Shown here: piece after piece, positions 55,040 to 64,000 of the stretch
Numbering within the stretch: position 1 is the stretch's first letter
Layout of the letters: the number at the start of each line of letters is the position of its first letter
Origin: Candidatus Freyrarchaeum guaymasense
GTDB lineage: Archaea > Asgardarchaeota > Jordarchaeia > Jordarchaeales > Freyrarchaeaceae
NCBI GenBank assembly: GCA_030587405.1
Contig: JAUQZD010000049.1
Location: forward strand, 1 to 64,000
Length of the DNA stretch: 64,000 bases
Direction: 5' to 3'
The notes under the pieces: model-generated
Databases searched by the model: none
What the model was told of the DNA's origin: nothing
What the model saw: only the letters and a program-made list of their open reading frames with translations
Program-made: the position numbers and the translations under genes

Positions 55040-55981
55040 TTATTTCTCAGCGTGTTCAAGCTCGTAGTCATATTCCGTCTTAATGTTTAACTTGTGGAAG
55101 CATTCATTTATCTCCTCCAAGCTCTCAGTGTCTACTATCATTTTGGCAAGAGGGCTAAGAGAGAAGACAATTTTCGTATCTAAATAAAATGTTAGAGTTG
55201 AAAGAATCGAAAGGTTTACTCTTCTTTCCCCTCCCCTTATTTTCACGGTGCCTTCAACCCCCATCCATGCCAGAAGGGGGAGGAGGCTGGCCTCGGTCTT
55301 CACAAACCTTAATGCGCTGCACATCACGCTCGCGTCTTCGGGTGTTAGGCCGCGAGCCCCAAGATAACCGCCCTTTCCAGCTATCGCCGTTAAACGTTTT
55401 AGTATTTCCTCGATAGTTAGCTCTCCGTCACATGAGGGAGCGAAAACAGCCGTGACCGTTGGGACGTTCACCATGTGTAGGGAGGCTAGCATCGTTACGT
55501 CGGACAAGGGGCTTCTAAGCCCAGGCTCGTCACCCTGTGCCAGCACGTCTCCTCCCACGTCAACGCCAACTATTAAATCTATGTTTAACCGTTTCGCTGT
55601 CTCATTAAGTCCTTCTATAACCCCCCTAACACCTTTAGAAATATCCACGATAACCGTTTTCTTTCCGAGGAACCTTGCCATGTTGCTGCATTGGAAGAAG
55701 ACACCGTAGTTTGTCCTTGTGTTCTCATTCGCAAGTCCCGTGGTTTCAGATAGCCTCTCAAAGTCTACTATTTCATCCAGGCTCCTAGGTCCTGGTTTAG
55801 GATCATAAACTATTCGTTCCCATCCAACGCTTCCTAAGACCACGTTGACGCCTAACGTTTCAAGGTACCTGCCGGTTGGCAGCGCTCCGAGGATGTCTCC
55901 ACCTCCTCCAATCCCTAAAACCAGCGCTTTCTTCGCTTCCTTCGCCAGTGCCTCCAAAGATCTTTTAAGCAACATGTCCAC
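55040..55981 (-). CDS. DUF1152 protein
   Basis: This 313-residue protein belongs to the DUF1152 family. It has a glycine-rich N-terminal loop (VLGIGGGGDILGALPTGRYL), a conserved GVDVGGDVLAQGDEPGLRSPLSD block and a central FAPSCDGELT stretch. The family has no assigned function; the glycine loop suggests nucleotide or sugar binding. It is a single gene. Confidence 0.88.
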   Translation of the reverse strand: MDMLLKRSLEALAKEAKKALVLGIGGGGDILGALPTGRYLETLGVNVVLGSVGWERIVYDPKPGPRSLDEIVDFERLSETTGLANENTRTNYGVFFQCSNMARFLGKKTVIVDISKGVRGVIEGLNETAKRLNIDLIVGVDVGGDVLAQGDEPGLRSPLSDVTMLASLHMVNVPTVTAVFAPSCDGELTIEEILKRLTAIAGKGGYLGARGLTPEDASVMCSALRFVKTEASLLPLLAWMGVEGTVKIRGGERRVNLSILSTLTFYLDTKIVFSLSPLAKMIVDTESLEEINECFHKLNIKTEYDYELEHAEK

Positions 55982-56046
55982 CTGTATAGGAAATTGAAGG
56001 AGAAAATAAGGAAATTGAAACTCCCTAAAATTTTCAAAAATTAATG

Positions 56047-56646
56047 TTAAATTTGTTTTATAGTTTCCATCTTTAAACCTTCATTGGTTATTGTTAGGAT
56101 ATCTATCCCTTCACCGGATCCTATATCCCGTTTTGCGGCGGCTTTTATGGCTCTAATAGCGATCTCTCTTCCCTCCTCGACGGTTAAACCGTCTTTGTAT
56201 GCCCTCTCGAGAATTCCGAAGGCGATGTATGCTCCGGAACCCACAGCAGCATACTTTTCCTTTATTATGGAACCTAGAGGGTCTAAGACGTATACTGCTG
56301 GCCCGTCCTTACCTATCCCCCCGACTATGGTTTGGGTTAGGAGGGGGGCCATTCTCACGTTGAAGAGTATGTTCGCCATTATTTTGGCGACGGTGCGTGG
56401 CGATATGGGCTTTTTTTCCTCCATGAAGTAAATGTTTGAAATAGCCTCCAACCGTCTAGCTAAAACTTGCATGTTAGAGACTATTCCAGCACACGCCACT
56501 CCAACCTTATCTGTTATCTTAAAGACTTTTTTGCCTTTACGGCTTAGGACAATGTCTCCCCAAGTTATTCTTTTCTCGGATGCTAGGACGACGCCGTCGC
56601 TACATGTTATGCCTATGGAAGTAGCTGAGTCAGGGTAACCAGCCAT
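56047..56646 (-). CDS. psmB: Proteasome beta subunit, apparently the inactive type
   Basis: This protein of about 199 residues is a 20S proteasome beta subunit. It has GITCSDGVVLASEKR, ITDKVGVACAGIVSNMQVL and the SGAYIAFGILERAY and GSGEGIDILTI blocks. Aligned with active archaeal beta subunits (TTTVGI...AADRR), the first residue of the mature chain is Ala (ATSIGI) and Asp17 is Glu. That pattern resembles the beta1-type subunits of Crenarchaeota, which depend on an active partner. A second beta gene is therefore expected elsewhere. The ATG at 56646 follows GGGAGG. Confidence 0.85.
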   Translation of the reverse strand: MAGYPDSATSIGITCSDGVVLASEKRITWGDIVLSRKGKKVFKITDKVGVACAGIVSNMQVLARRLEAISNIYFMEEKKPISPRTVAKIMANILFNVRMAPLLTQTIVGGIGKDGPAVYVLDPLGSIIKEKYAAVGSGAYIAFGILERAYKDGLTVEEGREIAIRAIKAAAKRDIGSGEGIDILTITNEGLKMETIKQI

Positions 56647-56761
56647 GGTAAAACCTCCCACTATTCAGAGGATAACTAACTAAATAAAAACCTTTTTTAT
56701 AATGGCTGCCACTTTTGGGAGTAAGCAAATTGTAAGCTTTAAGGGATAAGAGGAACGAAGT

Positions 56762-57757
56762 ATGCAACCATTTAGTTCTGTGAAGAAGGTCCATGGGTCT
56801 AAGGAGCTGCTGGATATAGCCTTCCACAGAGCATCTAAGGTTAACGTGAGGTTCCTTCCTGGGGACACACCGCTTGATAAGGCTAGGAAAAGAGAGGCGG
56901 CGAGGGTCAGGTCTGCTTCGTCCATTCTAAACGCACGTCTAAAAAAGGTGGTTAATAGCTTCCCGAGTTTGGACAGGGTTCACCCGTTCTACTATGAGCT
57001 AGCGGACGTCCTTGTGGGGGTTCAGACGCTTAAAATGTACTTAGCATCGCTTGACGGAGCAGCCAGAATTATTAGGCGTATCGCTGCTGAGGGTATTAGG
57101 AAGATAAGGAGGGCTCAAACACCTAGGGAAGCTGCTAGGGGCAGGATCGAGGCCTACGGTCGAATTTCATCCGTTGTTAGAAAGCTTGATGACAGGCTTG
57201 CTTTTCTAGAACGAGCACGTAAGGCTCTTTCCAGGATTCCTTCTATAAACCCGGAGGAGCCAACTATAGTTGTGGCGGGGTACCCCAACACCGGTAAAAG
57301 TTCCTTTGTGCGTGCTGCTTCCTCGGCTAAGCCCGAGATAGCTGAATACCCTTTTACGACAAAACATGTAATTCTAGGACATTTCACAGTTAACGATAAA
57401 AGGTATCAAATAATGGATACGCCTGGAATTTTGGATCGTCCAATGAAGGATAGAAACCCCATTGAAAAGCAAGCGATAGCGGCGTTAAAGCATTTAGCTA
57501 AGGTTGTCATATTTATCGTTGACCCAACCCAGTCATGCGGCTTCCCCTTAGAGAACCAGCTAAATCTTTTAAGGGAGATTAAGGAGTTGATGTCGGGCAT
57601 TCCCGTGATAACGGTGATTAACAAGGTTGACTTGGCATCTCCAGAGGAGCTGAAGGAGGCAAAGGAGCTGTTCAGCGACGCTATGGAGACGGTAGCTGCT
57701 AAGGGCATCGGAGTTAAAGAGGCCATCAGGAAAGCTGTTGAAAAAATAGAGAAGTAG
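56762..57757 (+). CDS. NOG1-family GTPase (ribosome biogenesis)
   Basis: This 331-residue protein has the helical N-terminal domain of NOG1 (about 1-160) and a Ras-like GTPase domain. The GTPase has VVAGYPNTGKSSFV near 174, EYPFTTKHVILG (switch I), MDTPGILDRP and VINKVDL near 285. NOG1 assembles the large ribosomal subunit. It is divergent from the proteasome gene. Confidence 0.92.
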   Translation: MQPFSSVKKVHGSKELLDIAFHRASKVNVRFLPGDTPLDKARKREAARVRSASSILNARLKKVVNSFPSLDRVHPFYYELADVLVGVQTLKMYLASLDGAARIIRRIAAEGIRKIRRAQTPREAARGRIEAYGRISSVVRKLDDRLAFLERARKALSRIPSINPEEPTIVVAGYPNTGKSSFVRAASSAKPEIAEYPFTTKHVILGHFTVNDKRYQIMDTPGILDRPMKDRNPIEKQAIAALKHLAKVVIFIVDPTQSCGFPLENQLNLLREIKELMSGIPVITVINKVDLASPEELKEAKELFSDAMETVAAKGIGVKEAIRKAVEKIEK

Positions 57758-57831
57758 AATGGGGAAAGTGTAGATAGAGGGGGAGGTTAACGAGAAATTA
57801 GAAGCAATTGAAGTGTGGAGAATAGCTTATG

Positions 57832-58905
57832 TTAAAGGTTTTTATTTTCCAGGCCCAACCCTTCAACTTCTACTATTCCTGCCTCATCCTTTCCCCCTTC
57901 AACATTGAACTTTACACCAAGTATCATTTCGGTTATTTGGATGTTTGTTAGCAGGTGGAGGGTGAGCTTTGACACCTTAACTTCTGAGGTGCCTTCAGCC
58001 ACTGCTATGAAGGGTATGATCATGTCGCCCATGTGCCTGTCAATTGGAGCGCCGCTCCTCACCTCCTCTAGGAACTTACTTGCTGCGTCTTCACCCACCT
58101 TCTCTGCTGGCTTCCCCCGCTCCCCGAGGCTGTCTGCGCCTATTACGGTTCCAGCTCCGGTCTTAGCCCATAATACTATTCCGGATCCTGGACCGAGGTG
58201 GGGGTCGTGCCTACCGTAGGTTTCAAGGCGTATTTTCACGTCGAAGCCTTCCCGTCTAAGCAGCCTCTCCGCGCTTCTAGCCTGTCTTTCAGCCACGTGT
58301 GAAGGCAGCCTTACAGCATGGGATATACCTTCAACCAAGCCTATGCCACCTTGCTCTAATAAGCGGACTGGTTTGAGTTTTTTAACAGGAAGGATCGTTG
58401 CTTTGACGATGCCGCCCCCTTTAGGATAGTGTCCTCGCCTTTCCATTTTCAATTCTGCCTTATAGCCCATTATGCTCAGGTTTGGGAGAGCCACGTTAGA
58501 AAGATAATCTATGGGTGGACTCCAAGCCACGTCCGTCCCCCCTTTTACCTCCAACTCCATCGCTTCGGGGGCAAAGGCTGCGGCGGGCATTATCGATTGT
58601 AAAACTAGGCTTATGGATCCGGCTGTCCCAACGTCAAACCTGTATCGTCCCCCCCTTAACCCGGTTGGGCTGAAGACTATAGTTTTGGAGCCTACATGGA
58701 CTCCCTCGGTTTTTGCCCTTGCTATTTCAGCGACTGCCTTTATTCCTGTTGCGTGCTGGGCTTTAAGTCCGGGGTTAGGTCTTCTAGCCCTAATGTTAAA
58801 CACCTTTACAGGCTTTCCTATGAGGGCTGAGAGGGCTATGCTTGTACGGAGAACTTGTCCTCCACCTTCACCTATGCTTCCATCGATCTCGATCACAGCG
58901 ATCAC
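57832..58905 (-). CDS. rtcA: RNA 3'-terminal phosphate cyclase
   Basis: This 357-residue RtcA uses ATP to convert RNA 3'-phosphate into a 2',3'-cyclic phosphate. It has IDGSIGEGGGQVLRTSIALS at the start, RGGRYRFDVGTAGS, and DRHMGDMIIPFIAVAEG with the adenylated histidine. The GTG start lies 3 bp after the methyltransferase stop, in an operon of NMNAT, MGMT and RtcA. Confidence 0.95.
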   Translation of the reverse strand: MIAVIEIDGSIGEGGGQVLRTSIALSALIGKPVKVFNIRARRPNPGLKAQHATGIKAVAEIARAKTEGVHVGSKTIVFSPTGLRGGRYRFDVGTAGSISLVLQSIMPAAAFAPEAMELEVKGGTDVAWSPPIDYLSNVALPNLSIMGYKAELKMERRGHYPKGGGIVKATILPVKKLKPVRLLEQGGIGLVEGISHAVRLPSHVAERQARSAERLLRREGFDVKIRLETYGRHDPHLGPGSGIVLWAKTGAGTVIGADSLGERGKPAEKVGEDAASKFLEEVRSGAPIDRHMGDMIIPFIAVAEGTSEVKVSKLTLHLLTNIQITEMILGVKFNVEGGKDEAGIVEVEGLGLENKNL

Positions 58906-58908
58906 CTC

Positions 58909-59385
58909 TTATAAGGCTCCTTCAACGGTCAGAAGGAATTTTTTTACGTTGACGCCGCCTGTGAAACCTCCAAGCGTCTTGCTCCCGACGACCCTGTGGC
59001 AGGGTATGATTATTGGGAGAGGATTCCTTTTTAAGGCGTTCCCTACCGCCCTAGCTGCCTTAGGGCGCCCTATCTTCTCCGCTATCTCACCGTAAGTTAC
59101 CTTCTTTCCACGCGGAATCCTTCTAACTTCTTCAAGCACCATCCTTTGGAAACAGGATAGCTGTGAAAGGTCCACTGCTTCGTTGAAATCAACGTTTCCG
59201 CCTTCAAACACCTTGAATATTTTCTCAGCCACCCTTTTACACACTGGATCATCGCCGAATTCCACGTTTGGAACTAGCATCCTAATTCTCCGTTCAGCCT
59301 CCTCACGAGTTAGGCAGGGAAGAGTTGAAGCTAGCAGGCCTTTCCCCCCTCTGGCCACTGCAACGTACTTCCCATTGGACTCCAC
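58909..59385 (-). CDS. ogt: Methylated-DNA-protein-cysteine methyltransferase
   Basis: This 158-residue DNA repair protein removes alkyl groups from O6 of guanine. The C-terminal domain has YGEIAEKIGRPKAARAVGNA and the acceptor-cysteine motif IIIPCHRVVGSKTLGGFTGG. The N-terminal part is short and variable as usual. It is the middle gene of the NMNAT-ogt-rtcA run. Confidence 0.94.
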   Translation of the reverse strand: MESNGKYVAVARGGKGLLASTLPCLTREEAERRIRMLVPNVEFGDDPVCKRVAEKIFKVFEGGNVDFNEAVDLSQLSCFQRMVLEEVRRIPRGKKVTYGEIAEKIGRPKAARAVGNALKRNPLPIIIPCHRVVGSKTLGGFTGGVNVKKFLLTVEGAL

Positions 59386-59416
59386 TATCGACGCGACCTT
59401 AATAGGGACCCTCCAG

Positions 59417-59950
59417 CTAATGACGTTCCGCCTCGACTATTCTTCTAATTCTTTCAACACCATTAACATCTTTTATGATCTTTGCTACGGATGGTGGAAC
59501 AAGGTCCTCCCATGGCTCTCCCTTAATAATTTTCTCCCTTATCCTAGTCGCACAATACTTCTCTCTTTCATAGAATGGTACCGGCTTAACTTCGTAGCCT
59601 GCCTCCTCAAAGAGAATCTTTACTAGAGAATTATTGGAATATACCACTTTGAAAGGGGGAACGAGGGAGACGACGTGAGACACCCATAGGCGGTTATCGT
59701 TAACGTCGGGGATGGGAATAAGATAGTAGCGGGAAGGGGGGATATCCGCTTCATCTAGGGAGAGGCGAATCATGAGGATTCGCTCCCCAGCCTTAAACGG
59801 GTCTTTACGAGTATGGCTATACTGGGCGCTTCCGACTCCTATTATGATCTCGTCTACCTCGTTTAATAGGGATTTAACTGCGTGGAGATGTCCTATATGG
59901 AAAGGTTGGAAGCGCCCTATGAAAAGACCTCTAAGCTTTCCAGGCTTCAT
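59417..59950 (-). CDS. nadM: Nicotinamide-nucleotide adenylyltransferase (archaeal type)
   Basis: This 177-residue NMNAT makes NAD from NMN and ATP. The HxGH site is GRFQPFHIGHLHAV and the second nucleotide motif is YCATRIREKIIKG (an ISSTKIR variant). The conserved VGSAQYSHTRKDPF loop matches the archaeal class. It heads the operon upstream of ogt. Confidence 0.95.
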   Translation of the reverse strand: MKPGKLRGLFIGRFQPFHIGHLHAVKSLLNEVDEIIIGVGSAQYSHTRKDPFKAGERILMIRLSLDEADIPPSRYYLIPIPDVNDNRLWVSHVVSLVPPFKVVYSNNSLVKILFEEAGYEVKPVPFYEREKYCATRIREKIIKGEPWEDLVPPSVAKIIKDVNGVERIRRIVEAERH

Positions 59951-60049
59951 CTAAGACAACCTCTTCCCACCTAGTTCACAATCCACTAGCCACATCAGCC
60001 TTAAACCTTTTCTCTCTCCTTAACGATTTAAAAGTTGAGGGGGTTGATC

Positions 60050-60856
60050 ATGAGGCCTATTATAGCTCTTTTAACAGACTTTGGATTGAGGGACGCCTTC
60101 GTTGCGTCGATGAAAGGGTTGATACTGTCCATATGTTCTGATGTGGAAATAGTGGATGTAACACATGAAGTTAACAGGTTTGACGTTTTACACGGTGCAC
60201 TAGTTTTATCCTCGGCAGCGAGGTACTTTCCGGAGGGAACAATTTTTGTTGGAGTAGTTGACCCAGGAGTTGGAACGAGAAGACGTGGAATAGTTATTGA
60301 GACTGAAAGACATATAGCTGTTGGGCCAGACAATGGCCTACTTAGCCTCTTAGCGGAGAAGGAGGATGTAAAAGGGGTTTACGAGATACGCCGTAAAGAG
60401 CTTACCTTAGACGCGCCGTTTGAAACATTTCATGGATTAACCGTCTTTTCCTCTGTTGCGGCACATATAGCTAAAGGGGTTCCTCCGAGCTTGGTTGGGC
60501 CACGCGTAGAAGAGTATGTTAGGATACGTATTCCTAAACCGGAAGTAGCCGGGTCGGAGATTACGGCAAGGATAATACACGTAGACCAGTTCGGAAACCT
60601 CGTGACAAACGTAGACTTGAACACTCTCCGAGCGGTCAACGTCAAGGAGGGAGCTAGGCTTAGATTCAAGTTTAAAGGAGGAGGCATCGAGGTACCATTT
60701 GAAAAGGCTTACGGGTACGTACCGGAGGGAGAGTGCGTCTGCGTTCTAGACAGCTACGAATTCCTAGAGTTAGCTGTTAACCAGGGGGACGCGTCGAAGA
60801 AGCTGGGTTTAGGAGGAGGCGACGTGGTTAAGATCACGGTTCTACCGGAAAGGTGA
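60050..60856 (+). CDS. SAM hydroxide adenosyltransferase (DUF62)
   Basis: This protein of about 268 residues belongs to the SAM hydroxide adenosyltransferase family, which splits S-adenosylmethionine to adenosine and methionine. It has LLTDFGLRDAFVASMKG, VVDPGVGTRRRGI, VGPDNGLLSLLA and VDQFGNLVTNV, all family signatures. The ATG at 60050 follows GAGGGGG and is preferred to a TTG five codons upstream. It converges on the MutS-like gene with 15 bp overlap. Confidence 0.93.
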   Translation: MRPIIALLTDFGLRDAFVASMKGLILSICSDVEIVDVTHEVNRFDVLHGALVLSSAARYFPEGTIFVGVVDPGVGTRRRGIVIETERHIAVGPDNGLLSLLAEKEDVKGVYEIRRKELTLDAPFETFHGLTVFSSVAAHIAKGVPPSLVGPRVEEYVRIRIPKPEVAGSEITARIIHVDQFGNLVTNVDLNTLRAVNVKEGARLRFKFKGGGIEVPFEKAYGYVPEGECVCVLDSYEFLELAVNQGDASKKLGLGGGDVVKITVLPER

Positions 60857-63070
60857 GGATTCGAGCTTTTTAAGGATCTCACCGAACACCTTTTTCTCCT
60901 CTCCACCCGATAGCTGATATAATTTCTTTAGGATCAGTTCAGGCGTCGACCTAGCAAGGTAGTTGAACCTAGGGTTCCTGTCCACTATCAAATTGAAGTT
61001 TTCGTCGAGGCCGCTTGCCGCTATCCCGTCGACTCTAACCCTTCCCTCGGTGAGGGAGACAATTTCCTTTGCAAGATGGCTTATCACAACTACGCAAGTA
61101 TCCTTCTGAGCCTCTAGGAGGTCTAGTAGTCCGGCTATTATAACGGCTGCTGCACCGCTTTCAGTCATAGCTTCTATCTCGTCGAAGAGGGCAAGCTTAG
61201 GCGTTGGATTGGAGGCTATTGCCGCGAATCTTTTAAGAGTTGTTTCGAGCGCCCCTGCGGAGAGCATGCCCGCCGCCTTCTCGAAAAAGTATATTTCTTC
61301 GAATGGCCCTACGATTGCCTCCTCAGCTGGAACCGGGAGGCCCATCTGAGCAAGGAGGCATACTTGAGCTATAAGTTGTATAAGCGTTGTTTTTCCGCCA
61401 GAGTTTGCACCGGAGAGAATTACCACTCTCTCCCCGTTTGTCCCCTCCGGTCTCGCACCCACGTCGCCTATGACATAATTTACGGGAACGACCCTTTCTT
61501 TTCCTTCTAGCTCCATCCTTTTAAGGAAAAGGTTTTTTCCTTTTTTGAAGAAGACACCCGCTCCCTCAACAATACGGGGAGTGTTGAGTTCGTAGTCTCT
61601 TGCAAAGCAACCAACTGCGAAGTATAGGTCGAATTCTAAGGCTGTGTAAACCGCTTCCTCAACCTTCCTTCGGTATCCTGAGAGTTCACGGGCTACTTCA
61701 CGCAGGACACGGTACGACCTTAAGGCCTGCTGCCTTCTCAGCCACGTTTCAAGCTCAGATATCTTCCTCGGGTTCATCGAGACAGGTAAGGCTGGCTCGT
61801 CGGGGAAAAGGCCTTCAAGCCATAAAACCTCCTTTTCAGAAAGGCCTAGGGACTGGTAAAACTTTTTCTCGGCTTCATTTATCGTGCTAAAAATAACATC
61901 GTTAACCTCTGGGGGAAGATAGCTTCTAAGCCTTCCCGCCTCAAAAGCCGAGCTGCTGGCTTCTTCGAGTATTCTTATGATTTGCTCCCCTCTCAGCCTT
62001 GCCTCGCTCTCAGCGAGCCTCCCTCTTATTTCCTCATTAACCCAAGCTTCTACTTCAGCCACCGCCTCGTTAAGCCCTCTTAAAGCAACCCTGTACCTGT
62101 CCAGTTCCTGGTTAACCCCCTCAGCTACCTCCCCCTTCTCCGTAATATAGCTAAGCAGCTCCCTAACTCTGTCCAGAGTGTTCCTATCCAGCTTCTCAAC
62201 TAGATCCTTCAAGCTTTCTACTTCAGGAAGAAGCGAGATGGCGGACGACAGCTCGCAGACGGCATTTATAACATCATAGTTTGCCGAGTAAAACCATATG
62301 GCAGCCTCCGGGACGACATCCTCAACACTCCATTTACGTGGAGCCGTAACTAAATTTTCGGCGTACTCGTCTACTCCCTCGCCGACGTAAATAACTAGGT
62401 CGTACCCCTCAGCATAGTCGATGAGACGTTCCCCTTCACTTATGAGGAAGGTTGTGCAGTAACGGTCTACGCCTGCATCCTTTAACCGTTTATATTCGTC
62501 TTCGTCACGGGTAATCACGGCTCTACCCTTAATTTTCCCCTTCAATTCCCCTTTCCTGAGAGGTCTAACTCTTCGGAGGGCAGACAGCACACGGTTGATG
62601 GCGGCGTCGTCGGATCCTTCAATCATGTTCTTAGCTTCCGAGAAGGCTCTAAGCCTCTCTAGTGCCTTCTCAATCTTCGAGGCTGGGTAAGGCCAGAGGA
62701 GGCGGAGTTTGTATTTAGCGTAATCTGTCTGTGCATATTCCTGAATAAGCTTTAATGTGTCTTCATAAATTCGTTTAATTCCCTCGGTTTTCAAGACTTC
62801 ATCCCATCTAACCCCCTCCACGAGTTCCCGCGCTCTTCTAACTATGGTATAAGCCTTACCTATACCAATCCCCGGCACGTTTCCAATTTCAGCAATTCTA
62901 CCCTCCAAGATCGCGTTCAACGCCTCCTCCTCTGAGCCGAAAAAATCAATGAGCCTGCGTTTAATACGCTCCCCCACACCCTCCACGTCGCTGAGCTTCA
63001 CCTTAACATCCTCCGTGAGAAACTCTTCCACAAAGACACCTTTAAAACTTAGCGGAACATCCAGAAACAA
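60842..63070 (-). CDS. MutS-like ATPase with N-terminal helix-hairpin-helix (archaeal MutS2/MutS5-type)
   Basis: This 742-residue protein starts with a helix-hairpin-helix region (VEGVGERIKRRLIDFFGSEE and IGNVPGIGIGKAYTIVRR). It continues with a long helical clamp (about 290-520) and ends in the MutS ATPase domain: P-loop LSGANSGGKTTLIQL near 557 and KLALFDEIEAMTESG near 632. There is no mismatch-binding domain I and no Smr domain, so it is not a mismatch repair MutS. Archaeal proteins of this kind are thought to act on recombination intermediates. The TTG start is uncertain; a GTG at 63031 is the alternative. Confidence 0.85.
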   Translation of the reverse strand: MFLDVPLSFKGVFVEEFLTEDVKVKLSDVEGVGERIKRRLIDFFGSEEEALNAILEGRIAEIGNVPGIGIGKAYTIVRRARELVEGVRWDEVLKTEGIKRIYEDTLKLIQEYAQTDYAKYKLRLLWPYPASKIEKALERLRAFSEAKNMIEGSDDAAINRVLSALRRVRPLRKGELKGKIKGRAVITRDEDEYKRLKDAGVDRYCTTFLISEGERLIDYAEGYDLVIYVGEGVDEYAENLVTAPRKWSVEDVVPEAAIWFYSANYDVINAVCELSSAISLLPEVESLKDLVEKLDRNTLDRVRELLSYITEKGEVAEGVNQELDRYRVALRGLNEAVAEVEAWVNEEIRGRLAESEARLRGEQIIRILEEASSSAFEAGRLRSYLPPEVNDVIFSTINEAEKKFYQSLGLSEKEVLWLEGLFPDEPALPVSMNPRKISELETWLRRQQALRSYRVLREVARELSGYRRKVEEAVYTALEFDLYFAVGCFARDYELNTPRIVEGAGVFFKKGKNLFLKRMELEGKERVVPVNYVIGDVGARPEGTNGERVVILSGANSGGKTTLIQLIAQVCLLAQMGLPVPAEEAIVGPFEEIYFFEKAAGMLSAGALETTLKRFAAIASNPTPKLALFDEIEAMTESGAAAVIIAGLLDLLEAQKDTCVVVISHLAKEIVSLTEGRVRVDGIAASGLDENFNLIVDRNPRFNYLARSTPELILKKLYQLSGGEEKKVFGEILKKLESSPFR

Positions 63071-63095
63071 TGAATAGGATCAGAGGGGTGGTCGG

Positions 63096-63662
63096 GTGGA
63101 GACACTAATATTGGTTATAGGAGACTTTCACGTTCCCGACAGGGTTCCGGAGGTGCCGCAACAGGTTAAGAGGTTTGTTGAATCCAACAGCTTCAACATC
63201 ATCCTTTCAACCGGGGACTTAACTTCAGAAAAAGTTTTAGAATGGCTAAAGAGGCAGGCCCCCTTGAAAGTGGTTATGGGAAACATGGACTACCTTCCTC
63301 TTCCAAAGGAGGAGAAAATCGAAGTCCACCGGTTAAAGATAGGGCTGACCCATGGGACAGGCGTATGGCCTCGGGGAGATGAAAGGCAACTCGTGAAGAT
63401 AGCTGAAAGAATGGACGTGGACATTCTGATTTCAGGCCACACACACCGCCCAGCCATATCCCTAAGGAATGGCAGGCTGCTCATTAACCCTGGAAGCGCG
63501 ACGGGGGCATGGGGTGGATCATCGGATTGGACGACGCCCAGTTTTATGACGATGAAGATCTCTGGAGAAAAGTTAGAAGTAGAAACCTTTATCTTAGCTG
63601 AAAAATTAAAGAGACAGCTAAAATCCTTCAAAAAAGAAGAAGTGATTGAAGAGTGGCGGTGA
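63096..63662 (+). CDS. YfcE/VPS29-type phosphodiesterase (MJ0936-like)
   Basis: This 188-residue calcineurin-like phosphoesterase has metal-binding motifs VIGDFHVPDR, LSTGDLTSEK, VVMGNMDYL, GLTHGTG and ISGHTHRPA. This matches archaeal MJ0936-type enzymes, which hydrolyse phosphodiesters in vitro. Eukaryotic VPS29 shares the fold. The asparagine ligand is within GNMD where others have GNCD. It is divergent from the MutS-like gene across 25 bp. Confidence 0.92.
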   Translation: METLILVIGDFHVPDRVPEVPQQVKRFVESNSFNIILSTGDLTSEKVLEWLKRQAPLKVVMGNMDYLPLPKEEKIEVHRLKIGLTHGTGVWPRGDERQLVKIAERMDVDILISGHTHRPAISLRNGRLLINPGSATGAWGGSSDWTTPSFMTMKISGEKLEVETFILAEKLKRQLKSFKKEEVIEEWR

Positions 63663-64000
63663 GACGAACACGCTACTATTTTCTGGTTTAGCAATTTTTC
63701 GTTTGCAAGTAAACAATTGTGACCGTAAACCTTCCTTATTCATTTATTTTTGGAGGATTCTGCTAAAAGAGAATGATCACGCCTCTCCACATGTTTAGTT
63801 TCGCCTATTTATTCCTTCCACTCAACCTCTGCTTTTTTATGCCAAAAATGAGAGTAAAGCAGAAGTGATGGTATATACCTATAATCGAGCAGAACTTAAC
63901 CTCTCATTGTTTAGGCTAGGAATATAGTATGTTACTCTTATTTCATATGATATAGCGTTGCTGTTCTTACCGAGTATTTACTCAGTCTTTTTCAACATAT
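63663..64000. other. Intergenic end of window, no gene seen
   Basis: The last 338 bp are AT-rich and hold no open frame with gene-like composition, and no strong inverted repeat was found by eye. Confidence 0.4.

Overview
The window is chromosomal DNA of an archaeon, most likely a thermophilic or anaerobic member of the TACK group (a Bathyarchaeia- or Methanomethylicia-like lineage would fit, but nothing here fixes the phylum). The evidence is an archaeal information-processing gene set: XPB-Bax1, HerA-NurA, TiaS, deoxyhypusine synthase, archaeal NMN adenylyltransferase, an Lhr helicase, Tsr3, NOG1, a Cdc48 ATPase and a crenarchaeal-type proteasome beta subunit. TATA-type promoters, many GTG and TTG starts, an archaeal RNase P RNA and an intron-containing tRNA-Tyr with a C1-G72 pair agree with this. 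fwdA, fwdC and mch show a tetrahydromethanopterin-linked C1 (Wood-Ljungdahl or methanogenesis-type) pathway.

Layout. 1-2.05 kb: a frameshifted cysteine synthase gene and a DUF438-hemerythrin-PAS sensor. 2.2-7.85 kb: an accessory-looking block, with four intact and one decayed small winged-helix genes in tandem, divergent across a 380-bp regulatory gap from herA-nurA and an unknown third gene. 7.85-11.0 kb: an NCS2-like permease with purM. 11-18 kb: small genes, a protease-less Lon-like ATPase, a methyltransferase and the XPB-Bax1 pair, ending in a probable transposon remnant. 18.2-23 kb: smc-scpA-scpB. 23-27 kb: cdc48 with a regulator, preceded by a strongly structured 140-nt element with its own promoter, then tatD.

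27-32 kb: cutA, a nucleotidyltransferase, a radical SAM protein, a fusion of an N-terminal (probably longin-like) domain to an Arf-type GTPase, a lone ATP synthase F subunit, and pyrI/pyrB divergently arranged. 32-38 kb: lhr with its metallophosphoesterase partner, a SWIM protein, a 36-residue membrane peptide and an AbrB-PhoU regulator. 38-42 kb: fwdA-fwdC-mch. 42-49 kb: an FAD oxidoreductase, deoxyhypusine synthase, TiaS with an overlapping Cys-rich gene, Tsr3, RNase P RNA and a broken m5C methyltransferase with its PUA partner. 49-52 kb: membrane genes, a decayed TnpB element with an overlapping ribbon-helix-helix ORF, and tRNA-Tyr. 52-64 kb: signalling and membrane genes, a CBS protein, DUF1152, a proteasome beta subunit, NOG1, the NMNAT-MGMT-RtcA operon, a SAM hydrolase, a MutS-like ATPase and a VPS29/YfcE-type phosphoesterase.

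Several genes (cysteine synthase, m5C methyltransferase, the fifth winged-helix gene, tnpB) carry single-base frameshifts. Some may be sequencing or assembly errors, because the protein sequence reads on cleanly in the next frame. The least explained items are the structured element upstream of cdc48, the winged-helix array facing herA-nurA, and the GTPase fusion.
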